DNA of 18,529 nucleotides, taken from positions 1 to 18,529 of the forward strand of contig DCGO01000015.1 of assembly GCA_002314605.1 (NCBI GenBank). Direction: 5' to 3'. Positions 8,218-17,300 of the stretch are shown piece after piece (position 1 is the first letter of the stretch; each line of letters begins with the position of its first letter). Under the pieces are notes generated by a model. That model was not told the DNA's origin. It saw nothing but the letters and a program-made list of their open reading frames with translations, and ran no database searches. Both the position numbers and the translations under genes were made by a program. This DNA comes from Lentisphaeria bacterium UBA1776. Its GTDB lineage: Bacteria > Verrucomicrobiota > Lentisphaeria > Victivallales > Victivallaceae.

Positions 8218-8246
8218 ACTATACATCCTATTCCCCGCTATTTCAA
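8218..8246 (-). promoter_or_regulatory. sigma70-type promoter of operon B
   Basis: On the minus strand TTGAAA (8241-8246) and TATAGT (8218-8223) are separated by exactly 17 bases. Each hexamer differs from consensus at one or two positions. Transcription would start near 8210. An imperfect inverted repeat (TTGAA..AGCG near the -35, CGCTTCAA just after the -10) brackets the promoter and could be an operator for the IclR protein encoded directly downstream. Confidence 0.72.
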
Positions 8247-8401
8247 GCACTAAATTAAACATTATTTTATATTTTCATAATTTTAGCGCAAAATATTGTA
8301 TAAGATGCACGAAAAACAATAATATTTTATTTTATCGCCTTGCAAAAATCAATTTCCGCGTTAAGTTATGGGGAAACAAATCCAACTCGAAGAGGCAATT
8401 C
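8247..8401. promoter_or_regulatory. AT-rich divergent intergenic region
   Basis: This stretch separates the leftward IclR gene from the rightward transporter gene and has no reading frame of interest. It is very AT-rich. TATAAG at 8299-8304 could serve as a -10 for the rightward gene, but I see no good -35 at the right distance. TATTGT (8294-8299) and ACAATA (8316-8321) form a short inverted repeat. GAAGAGG lies a few bases before the ATG at 8402. Confidence 0.4.
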
Positions 8402-9301
8402 ATGTCTTACGTTATGCTCTTGGTTATCGGTCTTCTGTGGACCGCAATTGCAATCATCATCAGCGAAGCCCGCCAGCGCGGCGCATCCATTGTGCATTTT
8501 TACTGCTTCGGGTCCCTGACGGCACTTTTCCTGCTTTTGGCGGCGGGACTCTTTCTGGGTCTGGACAACTGCTTTGTCCCGGAGTACCGCAAAGCGACCC
8601 TTTTTTTTGCGCTGGCGGCATTGGCAAACGGAACCGGACAAGCCGTTTCCATGTATAATATGAAAAAAGGCGGACGTGCGCTGGCGTATTCGATCCCGCT
8701 GCTGGCCTTTCTTCTTCCCTACGTCTGGAGCCTTTTCTTCTGGGGACAAGACTTTTCCTGCCATGCCGCAGCGGGATTGGTGCTGATTGCCCTGTCGGTA
8801 CTCTTTTTGACACTGTGTAAGAAGGGAGAGAACGCTCAGGAAAACAGCAGCGCGCTGAAGCCCATTCGTGTCGCTGTCGCTCTCTTGGCAATGGTTCTGA
8901 TCGGCGGAGGACAGATCCTCATGACCGCACCGACACAATTTTCTGAAGGAACAGCACTCTCGCCGTGGACGGGGGCATGTGTATTGCAATTCAGCAATGC
9001 GATCTTCTTCGCTGTTCAGTGCGGATACCATGGAAAGATTTCCAAAGAGGCGGTGAAATGTTCGGCTCTTGCCGGCCTGCTTTGGGGTGTTTGCGCTGCC
9101 GGTGTATATGCCATTCTGCTGCCAACGCTCCGTCTTCTGGGAGCCAGCCGTCAGGCGGGGATCGTTTTCCCTGTCGCCTGCAGTATGACCATTCTGCTCT
9201 TCTCGTTTTTTACTTCGCTTCGCTTCCATGAAAAACTGCGCTGGCAGCAGTGGTGCGCCCTTGTTATTCTGGTGGCGGGCATCTTTCTGGTCAAGCTCTG
9301 A
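8402..9301 (+). CDS. EamA/DMT-superfamily transporter, about 10 TM segments
   Basis: Inner-membrane protein of 299 residues made almost wholly of hydrophobic helices, about ten, in the two-fold layout of the drug/metabolite transporter superfamily. The last helix reads WQQWCALVILVAGIFLVKL, a common EamA C-terminus. A polar linker (KKGENAQENSSALKP, about 140-154) separates the halves. It is the only rightward gene in the window, with GAAGAGG upstream. It is divergent from the IclR regulator and convergent with the GH2 gene, which ends 50 bp away. A sugar (RhaT/GRP-like) or metabolite exporter role is possible. The reverse strand here is also open for 312 codons, but that product is rich in Lys, Arg, Gln and His with no recognisable pattern and is rejected. 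Confidence 0.85.
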   Translation: MSYVMLLVIGLLWTAIAIIISEARQRGASIVHFYCFGSLTALFLLLAAGLFLGLDNCFVPEYRKATLFFALAALANGTGQAVSMYNMKKGGRALAYSIPLLAFLLPYVWSLFFWGQDFSCHAAAGLVLIALSVLFLTLCKKGENAQENSSALKPIRVAVALLAMVLIGGGQILMTAPTQFSEGTALSPWTGACVLQFSNAIFFAVQCGYHGKISKEAVKCSALAGLLWGVCAAGVYAILLPTLRLLGASRQAGIVFPVACSMTILLFSFFTSLRFHEKLRWQQWCALVILVAGIFLVKL

Positions 9302-9351
9302 CACCCCTTACAGAATTCCCTTTTAGGCAGACAGAGGGAAGATGCCCAATT
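9302..9351. other. 50-bp convergent intergenic gap
   Basis: This short gap separates the stops of the rightward transporter and leftward GH2 genes. TTCCC (about 9315) and GGGAA (about 9336) could form a weak 5-bp stem with a 16-base loop. No clear intrinsic terminator is present for either gene. Confidence 0.3.
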
Positions 9352-11766
9352 TCATTTCAGTTTCCGCAGATCCACCGAGCAGCTTTCCCAAAAGAGTGTG
9401 TCTTCGACAGGCTTGTTGTCGATTTCCCAGAAATGATTCATGACATCTTCCGGAACCGGTCCCCGTTTCGTGGACTGCTCCAAGTAATTTCGCAGGACGG
9501 TGGGATCAATGGATGACCGGATGTGGATCGTCGGCAGAAGATTGATCAACCCGGCAAAGAAACTCTGCCAGCCGGCATCTTTTCCATTGTTCTGATTCAT
9601 CGTGCAAACGACAAGTTTTCCCGTGCCGACCCGTATGGCAGCAACGTGACAGAAATTGCGGAGCGTATCTTCCGGGATGAAGTGTTTGATTTTTTGGATC
9701 AGCCCCTTCATCCGGTCCCGAACCGGTTTATCTGCTCCATAGACCAACTCATCCACCGGCACAGGGAAATCGTCCAGATTGAGTTTGCATCCCTCCTCCA
9801 GAAGCGGCTGAAAGTTCAGCCCGAAATGGTGCGAATCTCCCATGGCACGTCGGAGTTCTTCTGAGGCGACCACACCACCTAAATTGCTTCCCCGATCCCA
9901 GATACAGGGCTTGAAACGCTCCAATGTGCTGTGCCAGAAATAGCGGTTGCGTTTTGCCGCCCGGTCGTACAGGAGAAGCACCGTTTTCCCTGCGTTCAGT
10001 TCATCAAAGAGAGTCTCATCCAACGTGTCGGTAACGAGGATGTCTTTGACCTGCTGCGGCCTCGCTGTCTTTGCCATGAAAGCGGCAACGGCACTCCCGT
10101 TCTGCAGAGCCGTTGCTGGCGTAAAGGCGATCTCAGGTGCCAGATAGAACCACAGATCCCAGCTGTTGCTCAGATGCAGTTCTTCCGAATCAAAACTTGC
10201 GTTCAATTGGAATCTTGCCGCCTGTGGACGCGGCGGAATACGCAGCGAAAGTCCGGCAAGTTTATGCAGTCCGGATACCGGGACAAAATCTTTGCCCTCG
10301 TAGATCTCCTCCTGCTCTTCTCCGCAGGAGATCGTCACTTTCAAGGTTCCCCGTTTGGCAAGATTGGGCGTGAAACAGGAAAGGTGAATGGAAATCTCCA
10401 CCGTTTCTCCGTAATGGAAATTTTCTTCAGGCGAATCCATCAACAGTACGCTGTCGCCATTGAATTGACGCATCCAAGCGGCATCAATATACTTGTCATC
10501 ATCAAAGCAGTCCACAATGCCGTTCCGGTTCTCATATTTGAGGCAATCGGCTAACTGAAGCATCTCAAAACCGCAGAGCACAGAAAAACGCAGTTGCTCA
10601 ATATAGCGTTTGATAGCCATCTTCTTGAACTCTTCCGAGGCTTTGATGAGTTTCGGCAGCCGCGCACCGATACCTTTTTGCCGAATGAGTTCCGGCAGTT
10701 CCGTGAGGAAACGGGGCTTCTCTATGCCATTGGCCGCGAGGTATTCCGCTCCGACCCGATCGGCAAACGCATCAAATTTCCGGTTCAATGCTTCGTAATC
10801 GGAGATCTCAATGTAATGCATCGCCTCATGCGCCAGCACCGGACGGGTCGGCACCGCTTCGCGGCGGATGCCCGCCTGTGCAAAAGTTCCCTTGTGTTCC
10901 TGCATCATGGGAACATCAAAACAGGAACCGTTCAGATGCCAGCAGGAATCCTGTTCAAACATCTTTTCGTGATGTTTGAAGGGGAAGTAGTAGGCAATGT
11001 GCTGACAGAAGATATCCGCCGACGTGCGGTCGTATTCGCCCCAGCCGGAATTGTCCAGAATCAGCTGATTGGGCGCCATTTTTTTCCCAATCTCATACAG
11101 GGTCTGTACTCCCGGCTGATGTCCGGATTTGTGCATTTCGTTGCCAATGCAGAAGATTGCCATGGAGGGGTGATTGCGATACCGGGCAATCATATCCTGC
11201 CACTGAGTGGCATTCATATCCAATCCCGTCTTTTCACCCCGTTCGTTGTAAGTGAACGCAAATCCGATCTCGGCATGGATCAGAAACCCCAGTTCATCGG
11301 CGGTCTCCACAAACTCCGGGTACGGCATGGTGCTGTGCCAGCGGACCAGATTGAATCCGTATTTCTTGGCCTGCGTGATGTACTTGACGGCGGCATCTTT
11401 CAGACTTCCACCGGTCATGTTAGGGTGTTCATGTGCGGTGATCCCCCGGATGCAGCCGCGGAGATAGATCGGGTTTCCGTTCAGAAGAACCGCATTGTTC
11501 CCGACTGTTTCCAAGGACGAAAAACCGAAGCGGCAGGATTGATTCCCGCAATACAGAGTATAGAGAACCGGATGCTCAGGGGTCCACGGAGCGAGGGCTG
11601 ACGCGTCCAATCGGACTCTTTCGCCATTGTTTCCTGATTCTCTCCTCATAATGGGGAGCGCAATGCGTGTCCCCTGCCGGTCCGCAACACAAAAGGCATC
11701 CGGGAAGCCGCCGCCCTCAGCAAAGATGGTTAGTATCTTGTTCTTGGGGTCACAGTGAAAATGCAT
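9352..11766 (-). CDS. GH2-type glycoside hydrolase lacking the N-terminal sugar-binding domain
   Basis: Predicted cytoplasmic retaining beta-glycosidase (galactosidase, glucuronidase or mannosidase type). Residues 55-105 carry the end of the GH2 immunoglobulin-like domain (ALAPWTPEHPVLYTL) and the entry to the barrel (LLNGNPIYLRGC). The barrel follows with VRWHSTMPYPEF, FCIGNEMHKSG (acid/base Glu210) and PVLAHEAMHYIE (candidate nucleophile Glu314). After about residue 440 come a beta-rich region and a Rossmann-like stretch (about 570-770, with KTVLLLYDRAAKR and AAIRVGTGKLVVCTMN), like the glutamine-amidotransferase-like domains of some beta-galactosidases. The usual 150-200-residue N-terminal jelly roll is missing, and the gene begins only 20 bp after the GH43 stop with GAGGAAAG before its ATG. 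It is the last gene of operon A. Confidence 0.88.
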   Translation of the reverse strand: MHFHCDPKNKILTIFAEGGGFPDAFCVADRQGTRIALPIMRRESGNNGERVRLDASALAPWTPEHPVLYTLYCGNQSCRFGFSSLETVGNNAVLLNGNPIYLRGCIRGITAHEHPNMTGGSLKDAAVKYITQAKKYGFNLVRWHSTMPYPEFVETADELGFLIHAEIGFAFTYNERGEKTGLDMNATQWQDMIARYRNHPSMAIFCIGNEMHKSGHQPGVQTLYEIGKKMAPNQLILDNSGWGEYDRTSADIFCQHIAYYFPFKHHEKMFEQDSCWHLNGSCFDVPMMQEHKGTFAQAGIRREAVPTRPVLAHEAMHYIEISDYEALNRKFDAFADRVGAEYLAANGIEKPRFLTELPELIRQKGIGARLPKLIKASEEFKKMAIKRYIEQLRFSVLCGFEMLQLADCLKYENRNGIVDCFDDDKYIDAAWMRQFNGDSVLLMDSPEENFHYGETVEISIHLSCFTPNLAKRGTLKVTISCGEEQEEIYEGKDFVPVSGLHKLAGLSLRIPPRPQAARFQLNASFDSEELHLSNSWDLWFYLAPEIAFTPATALQNGSAVAAFMAKTARPQQVKDILVTDTLDETLFDELNAGKTVLLLYDRAAKRNRYFWHSTLERFKPCIWDRGSNLGGVVASEELRRAMGDSHHFGLNFQPLLEEGCKLNLDDFPVPVDELVYGADKPVRDRMKGLIQKIKHFIPEDTLRNFCHVAAIRVGTGKLVVCTMNQNNGKDAGWQSFFAGLINLLPTIHIRSSIDPTVLRNYLEQSTKRGPVPEDVMNHFWEIDNKPVEDTLFWESCSVDLRKLK

Positions 11767-11786
11767 CTAGACTTTCCTCGATTTTT

Positions 11787-13241
11787 TTATTCCTTCTCTC
11801 CTCCCGGACAGGCAAAAAGGGTAAGATCGGTTACCCCGTGCCGGTAACGGTTCCGTTTTCGCTCGATCAGCAGGCGAACATAAAATGCCTTGACCGGGAT
11901 TTCCAGAATCTGAAAATCTACATTCAGATCCTGCGTATTGCCGGAGCAATCCAGCGTTCCCGGCAGGAGAGTTCCCTTTTGATCCAGAAACTCGACTTTC
12001 CAGTGAACCGGTTCCGGGAACCGCCCCTCTCTGTGGTTGAGCTCCGGCTCCGTCCAGATCACCCGAAGCGCCTGAATGGTAAAATACTCTTTCAGACACA
12101 CGGTCAATGCCGGTTCCCGATCCGCAGGGTCAGGCTCCCACCATGTATGCGTACATTCATCAACGGCAAAGACCGGATAGTTTCCTCCCCAGTGACTGCT
12201 CGCCTTCGCCGGCTTGTTGACGGAGACCGGAACCCACCCGCAATCCCCTGCGGTCAGTGATTGCGGCGCGGATGTAATTTTACAATGCGGGATCCCGTTT
12301 TCGTCAAACGTCACGCGGTCCATTCCGATGCGCCGTTCAAAGACATGCACTCGATGAATCAGGCAGGTATAGAATTGCCAGACGCTGTTGTTTTTGCCGT
12401 GAACCATGCCCCCGTGACCGGTTCCGGCGACCATTCCATGCGGCTGCCGTGCCAGCATGGTGGCGGGTTGTTGGAATGGTCCGAGGGGAGAGGCCGAGGA
12501 ACGATAACATCCGATTGCATAGTTCCGAAAGACTGTCCCGCAACAGGCATACTGAAGATAATAAACGCCATTGTGCTTCAGCATGGAAACCCCTTCGTTC
12601 CAGCCGTGGTGTTCGTGCTCATTATATTCTCCGTAATGTTCCCACGAATTCCCGCTCTGGAAGTCAATCAGTTTGACCGGATCGGTTTTGCCTCTGATCG
12701 GATTGTCCGGCTCCAACTCCATCCCGTAGATTCCCCCGCCATATGGGGCACATCCCCAGTAGAGATAGAGTTTGCCGTCATCGTCCGCGAATAGCGATGG
12801 GTCCAGATATTCCTGTTCAATCGGAGAGCCATCTTTGCGACTGGGTTCACCCAGCAACTTGAATGGTCCGAAGGGTGTGGCTCCTGAAAACAGTCGTGGA
12901 ATTTTGCAGGGATTCGCACTGCTGGTCACCAGAAAACTGCCGCGGAAAAACACGGCTGAGGGAGCGTACCCGAGAGGGTACTCAATCTCAATGGGACGAT
13001 GCTCCCAATGAACCATATCGTGCGAGTAGTAAACCTGATTGCTCGAAGGGTACATGTACCATACACCATCGTGATACAGCATTTCAGGATCAGCAACCTC
13101 CCGGAAATCACAGACTTCTCCGGAGGAAAAACCGGAAACATCCGCTTTTTCCGCACGGCAGGGGAACCCCAGTCCGATTTCCGGAAGCGGTAAAGGATTG
13201 CAGTAAATATCCTGCTTCATGTTACAGTGCGACATTTTCAT
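11787..13241 (-). CDS. GH43-type five-bladed propeller with C-terminal discoidin-like domain
   Basis: Predicted inverting glycosidase of the GH43/clan GH-F type, acting on arabinose-, xylose- or galactose-containing oligosaccharides. Numbered from the ATG at 13241 (484 residues), the three carboxylates are visible: Asp51 in REVADPEMLYHDGVWYMY (base), Asp147 in EYLDPSLFADDDGKLYLYWG (modulator) and Glu216 in HGWNEGVSML (acid). The conserved His276 lies in TGHGGMV. Residues about 335-484, with HWGGNYPVFAVDECTHTWW and IQALRVIWTEPE, look like an F5/8-type C (CBM32-like) domain. There is no signal peptide, so it is probably cytoplasmic. The start is uncertain: TTG at 13262, ATG at 13241 and later ATGs all lack a good ribosome-binding site. 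It lies 70 bp behind the GH130 gene and 20 bp before GH2. Confidence 0.87.
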   Translation of the reverse strand: MKMSHCNMKQDIYCNPLPLPEIGLGFPCRAEKADVSGFSSGEVCDFREVADPEMLYHDGVWYMYPSSNQVYYSHDMVHWEHRPIEIEYPLGYAPSAVFFRGSFLVTSSANPCKIPRLFSGATPFGPFKLLGEPSRKDGSPIEQEYLDPSLFADDDGKLYLYWGCAPYGGGIYGMELEPDNPIRGKTDPVKLIDFQSGNSWEHYGEYNEHEHHGWNEGVSMLKHNGVYYLQYACCGTVFRNYAIGCYRSSASPLGPFQQPATMLARQPHGMVAGTGHGGMVHGKNNSVWQFYTCLIHRVHVFERRIGMDRVTFDENGIPHCKITSAPQSLTAGDCGWVPVSVNKPAKASSHWGGNYPVFAVDECTHTWWEPDPADREPALTVCLKEYFTIQALRVIWTEPELNHREGRFPEPVHWKVEFLDQKGTLLPGTLDCSGNTQDLNVDFQILEIPVKAFYVRLLIERKRNRYRHGVTDLTLFACPGGEKE

Positions 13242-13260
13242 AACCGAGGTGACTGTTGAC

Positions 13261-13293
13261 AACTTTTAGGAACACGATTGAAAACGAAAAGTT
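13261..13293. repeat. inverted repeat between GH130 and GH43 genes
   Basis: AACTTTT (13261-13267) and AAAAGTT (13287-13293) are perfect reverse complements separated by 19 bases. They lie in the 70-bp gap just upstream of the GH43 start. They could pair in the transcript and influence expression of the downstream genes, but the stem is AT-rich and the loop is large. Confidence 0.3.
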
Positions 13294-13311
13294 TCATGAC
13301 AAATCCTTATC

Positions 13312-14361
13312 TTATCTCCAGGGAACAATTGCGAGAGCGGTCAGGCGTCCGCCCCAGCTCATCGTGCCCCAGAGTTCGTCCAACGTCGTTTCCGCAATGT
13401 TGGTGTTGCAATCCCCCGCTCCATAATAGATGCGAAGTGTTTGTTGGTCATCCAACAATACTGCGCCGCAGGGGAAAACTGTAAACTCCACCCAAAGCGA
13501 TGGATCGCCGGTTTCATAGGGAGCCTCGGCCACCAGAAGCGGTTCTTTAGTAATCCCGATCAGCTTTGTAGGATCATCAAGATCAAAAAGTGCGGCACCT
13601 GCCGTATAACGCTTGGACCACTTCCGGTTATGGATTGTGACGGCTCGCGCTGGATCGTCATCCACAGCATGGAAAATCAGCAACCAACCTCGATCTGTTT
13701 TGATGGGAGGCGCCCCTGCACCGATCTTCTTATTCGCAAAAGGAACATCCTCACAGCCGAGAAGCAACTCAGAGTCCCCCCAATACCGCAGGTCAGGCGA
13801 GCGACTGTACCAGATGTGGAACGGATCACCCCATTGGTTGGATGGACGCTCGCATCGCATGTACAGTCCGTTGATCTTTTCCGGCCAAAGGACCATATTG
13901 CGCTGCTGGGGAACGCCTACACAGACGGCATCAAAATCCACCCCTTTCCCGCGCCAGCGGGCAATACCGGGTCGCTCGGAATGCTGGTTTTCAAAGCAGA
14001 AACTCAAATAAAGTTCATCCTCCAGCACTGTAAGCCGGGAGTCGCAGACCCATGGCAGAACAGTATCACGATAATGTACCCGGATAAGTTCCGGTTCCAT
14101 GGTAAAATTGATCCCGTCTTCGCTGTGGCCGAAGCCTGTTCCGCAACTTACTCCCGGAGAATTGAGATCCCGATAGAAATCAATTCGAGGCGCAATCAGG
14201 TATTCTCCATGATAACGGGTCACTCCCGCATTGAAGACAAACGTAGCCTGCATCGGAACGTTGTCTTTCGTCAAAATGGGATTCCCTGCGTAACGCCGCA
14301 TGATTGGATTGCTGTGCAGCACCCCATTCAGTTTCGGCAGATCTTTAAGCAATGTTGGCAT
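13312..14361 (-). CDS. GH130-family glycosidase/phosphorylase
   Basis: Predicted cytoplasmic enzyme of GH130, a five-bladed propeller family of beta-mannoside phosphorylases and some hydrolases. With the start at 14361 it has 349 residues, the normal length. Visible family features: RRYAGNPILTKDNVP near the N-terminus, VFNAGVTRYHGEYLIAPR, WVCDSRLTVLEDELYLSF (Asp107 is the likely proton donor, in the place of the family DPR motif), KKIGAGAPPIKTDRGWLLIFH and RIYYGAGD near the end. The start is fixed by AAGGAG eight bases before the ATG at 14359-14361; the ATG at 14388 has no such site. The gene follows the large exported protein by 29 bp in operon A. If it is a phosphorylase it would make a sugar 1-phosphate from an imported mannoside. 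Activity is not proven by sequence. Confidence 0.9.
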   Translation of the reverse strand: MPTLLKDLPKLNGVLHSNPIMRRYAGNPILTKDNVPMQATFVFNAGVTRYHGEYLIAPRIDFYRDLNSPGVSCGTGFGHSEDGINFTMEPELIRVHYRDTVLPWVCDSRLTVLEDELYLSFCFENQHSERPGIARWRGKGVDFDAVCVGVPQQRNMVLWPEKINGLYMRCERPSNQWGDPFHIWYSRSPDLRYWGDSELLLGCEDVPFANKKIGAGAPPIKTDRGWLLIFHAVDDDPARAVTIHNRKWSKRYTAGAALFDLDDPTKLIGITKEPLLVAEAPYETGDPSLWVEFTVFPCGAVLLDDQQTLRIYYGAGDCNTNIAETTLDELWGTMSWGGRLTALAIVPWR

Positions 14362-14369
14362 ATTTGCGA

Positions 14370-14375
14370 CTCCTT
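14370..14375 (-). promoter_or_regulatory. ribosome-binding site that decides the GH130 start
   Basis: Minus-strand AAGGAG sits eight bases before the ATG at 14361, inside the reading frame opened by the earlier ATG at 14388. This makes the shorter protein the likelier product. Confidence 0.75.
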
Positions 14376-14390
14376 CTTGTAAAATCATTT

Positions 14391-17300
14391 CTATTGAAGT
14401 TCAACCAATCGGTAACTATTGCCTTCGACCGGCAATTCAATACTGTTGTCTTGTCCCAGTTTTTCCCCTGATTCAGCATCCGTCAAGACAAAAGTGCCTG
14501 GCAACATAATCTTCACTTTTGAAACCCTTTTATCAATGTTGCCGATCATTAGGAGCCAGTGCCCGTCCTTGCGTTTTACTGCAGTGACTTTGACCGTAGT
14601 AAGGGAACTTTTCACCGGATTATCCGGATGCCATCCGGGAAACACCTCAGTAGTCTTTGCATCACCGTATCCAAATGCCCGGATCAAGTTCTGAATTTTC
14701 TTGTAATGGTCTCCGGGGCGGCCGCCGTATTCATGATCCAGAAGATTGTAGGCAAAAGAGACAGCAAGCAGACTGTTGTTGATTGTCTCACGCTGGGTGT
14801 CATCCAATCCCTGTGCAACTTGGGCAATCAGTTGCGGCATCAGTCCTGCCTGCACCCCGGTCGAATTCGTCAGGATATACGCCTCCGGGAAGCGCTGAGA
14901 ATAGAGCCAGGAACCGAAATTCATCTCCCAGTCAGTAAACCCGGAAGCAAGAGAATTGATCGGCAGCACGTTTACATCGGTGATATGCAGATGCAAGGCA
15001 GGCCGTCCATGTAACATTTTCCCCTGCTGCGTCAGAAGCACGGCAGTACGTCGGATCAGTTCCCTCCACAAAAAGATTGGATAATATGGCGTTTTAGGGG
15101 AAATGTTCGTACGGAGTCTTCCCTGCGCAATCACCGGATCGGGAATGACCGCATCATAAACATTGTCAAAGTAAACTCCGTCACTGAGTCCCTTCTTCAG
15201 TACAATCGTCCAATAGTAGAGCAGGAAATCCATGTAATTCTCGTCGGGATCTGCGCCATACAGGGTTGAGGGACGACCGGATCTCCATTCTGCACGATTC
15301 CATTCATCGGCATACATGTCATACTCCGGCCAGGTGGACACCAGTGCCCGCGGATCGGAGTAGAGAAGGCGGTACTTTGCCTTTTCAGCACGAATCACCC
15401 CCTGTTGCATTCGTGTCTCAACGACATCGTTAAAGGAGAATACTTTGCCTCTGTAGAGGACAGGAAGATGGTTCCGCCTGATGTACTCCTTGATCTCCGT
15501 GTCACTCTCTGCCCGGTTTTTCCAAGTTCTCGCAAAAAGGTAGTGCAGATGACTGAAATCCCCGTTAGGAGGAGTCAGAGGCGGATCCTCTGAGAAAAAC
15601 GGAACAAAGTAATTGCCGAAAATGTAGAACGGCTCACTCTTTTCAGGAGCCCACCCCTCCCAAGAAAAATTCGAGTGACAAAAACCTTCCGGTAGAATCG
15701 GTTTCACCGGAGAAGGTTGCAACCCGGTAATAATGGAAAACGGCTGATCTCGGAAGATACCATTCGCTCCGCTCAAATTAATCCGCAGAATAACCGACTC
15801 TCCATTGCGGAGAATTTCTTGTGCCGGCTTCCGGCTTCCCGTTTCCCAGTTATGCGTAGTCTCTGCGAACCAAGCCAAGCCGCGAAGACTGTTTCCAAGC
15901 CAGATATAGGGATGAAATCCGCCCGGGTACTGGATTTTGCGCCCTGTATGCAGAGAGTCCCAGAGGATTCCCTGCCGGTCTGAAAGGCTTTGATGAATAT
16001 TGCGGCGCATCCCGTCTCCAACAACATGCAGGAGTTTGCCATATTCCTGATGCAGGGGGAGTTCAAAGGCCATGTTTTTCAACAGGAGGAATCCTTTTGG
16101 AACAAACTTCCAGGTAATCTTCAGCATCCCGTCATAGTCAAATTCATACATCGCCGTCACGGAAAGATTTTTTCGCTCTCCCGTTGCTTCCATCACTACG
16201 CGATCCTTCGATTCTTCAATCGTTTTTGCTCCAGAGAAGGCGAGGACTTCTCCATCAATTCGGAGCAATGCAGGAGCCGAGAGCAGATTCTTCCCCAGCG
16301 CATTGATTTCGGCAATGCCGCCGGAGCCGAGACGAATGGCTGTTTGCAGTGACTGCACTTCAGAACCGTCTTTTACAACAAGAGGCTTGAACGGAGGAAC
16401 GATAAGACGCTCTGCTCCGATTCTCAACCCTTGCCAGGGGAATTTTCGGATTGCGAAAAAAGAACTCTGTTCTTCTTGCTTGCCCTTTCCATCTGTATAT
16501 GCCGCTTTCAGGAAATACCCGCCCAAGGGAAGTTCCGGAAGCTGGAATTCCAGCGTAGCTCCGGGCATTTGCGGTCTCCCCTCATAAAACGTCTTTTTCC
16601 CATCTTCACTTACAATGGAGATAAGAACATCTTTCAGTCCGTTCATTTTTGCTTTGGATGCACAATTCAGGCGGGCTTTCCCTTTTTTGAACGTAGGGTA
16701 AATACCGACTTCCAGTCTGACGGGGGGATCCGGGTCAATCCACATCTTTCCTTGATTGGAATTCCAGGGGATAATACGGCTTTGGAGCTTTTCCCCACTG
16801 ACTGGCAGCGTGATATCATACCGCAGCGAGTAGTCCACGCCGGTCGTAAGCAGTTGACGCCAATCCAAAACCTCGGATTTCCCAGACTTCAATTGGAATC
16901 GGCGTGCAAACGTGCGGGGAACCTCCAAAGAAGACACCTCTGCCACAAAATTGACCTCCTGTTCTGTCAGGACAGCCTGCCAGCGGAAGTTGCAGCTTTG
17001 TCCGCGATAGGGTTTTTCTCCATACGTCCAGAACCCGAGAAGCCCGGTTGCGGGAATGTCCTTTTGCGGGATAAAAATCGCAGAAGCCTTTCCGGCCCAA
17101 TCTGCAACCTCATCAGGGTCGCTCCATTGGCGACTCATTTGCAGTTTCCATGGCTTCCCATACTCAATGAACGCAAGGTTCAATTCCTTCAGCGGGATGG
17201 CAATTTCACTTTCCCAATGGCCGGGAATTTTTCCTTCAGGAGCCTTCCTTTCACGCATTCGGAAAACGAACGGCTTGGTGGCTCCGGGCGGCTGCACTGT

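Noticed and set aside
8366..9304. 312-codon minus-strand frame covering the whole DMT transporter gene
   Set aside because: The product is rich in Lys, Arg, Gln and His, with no domain pattern. The plus strand encodes a clear ten-helix transporter with a ribosome-binding site.
10594..11601. 335-codon plus-strand frame inside the GH2 gene
   Set aside because: It is antisense to the conserved catalytic barrel of the GH2 protein and shows no family motif or start signal.
13441..14382. 313-codon plus-strand frame opposite GH130
   Set aside because: The minus strand has the GH130 landmarks and a good ribosome-binding site. The plus frame is Cys/His/Arg-rich without pattern.
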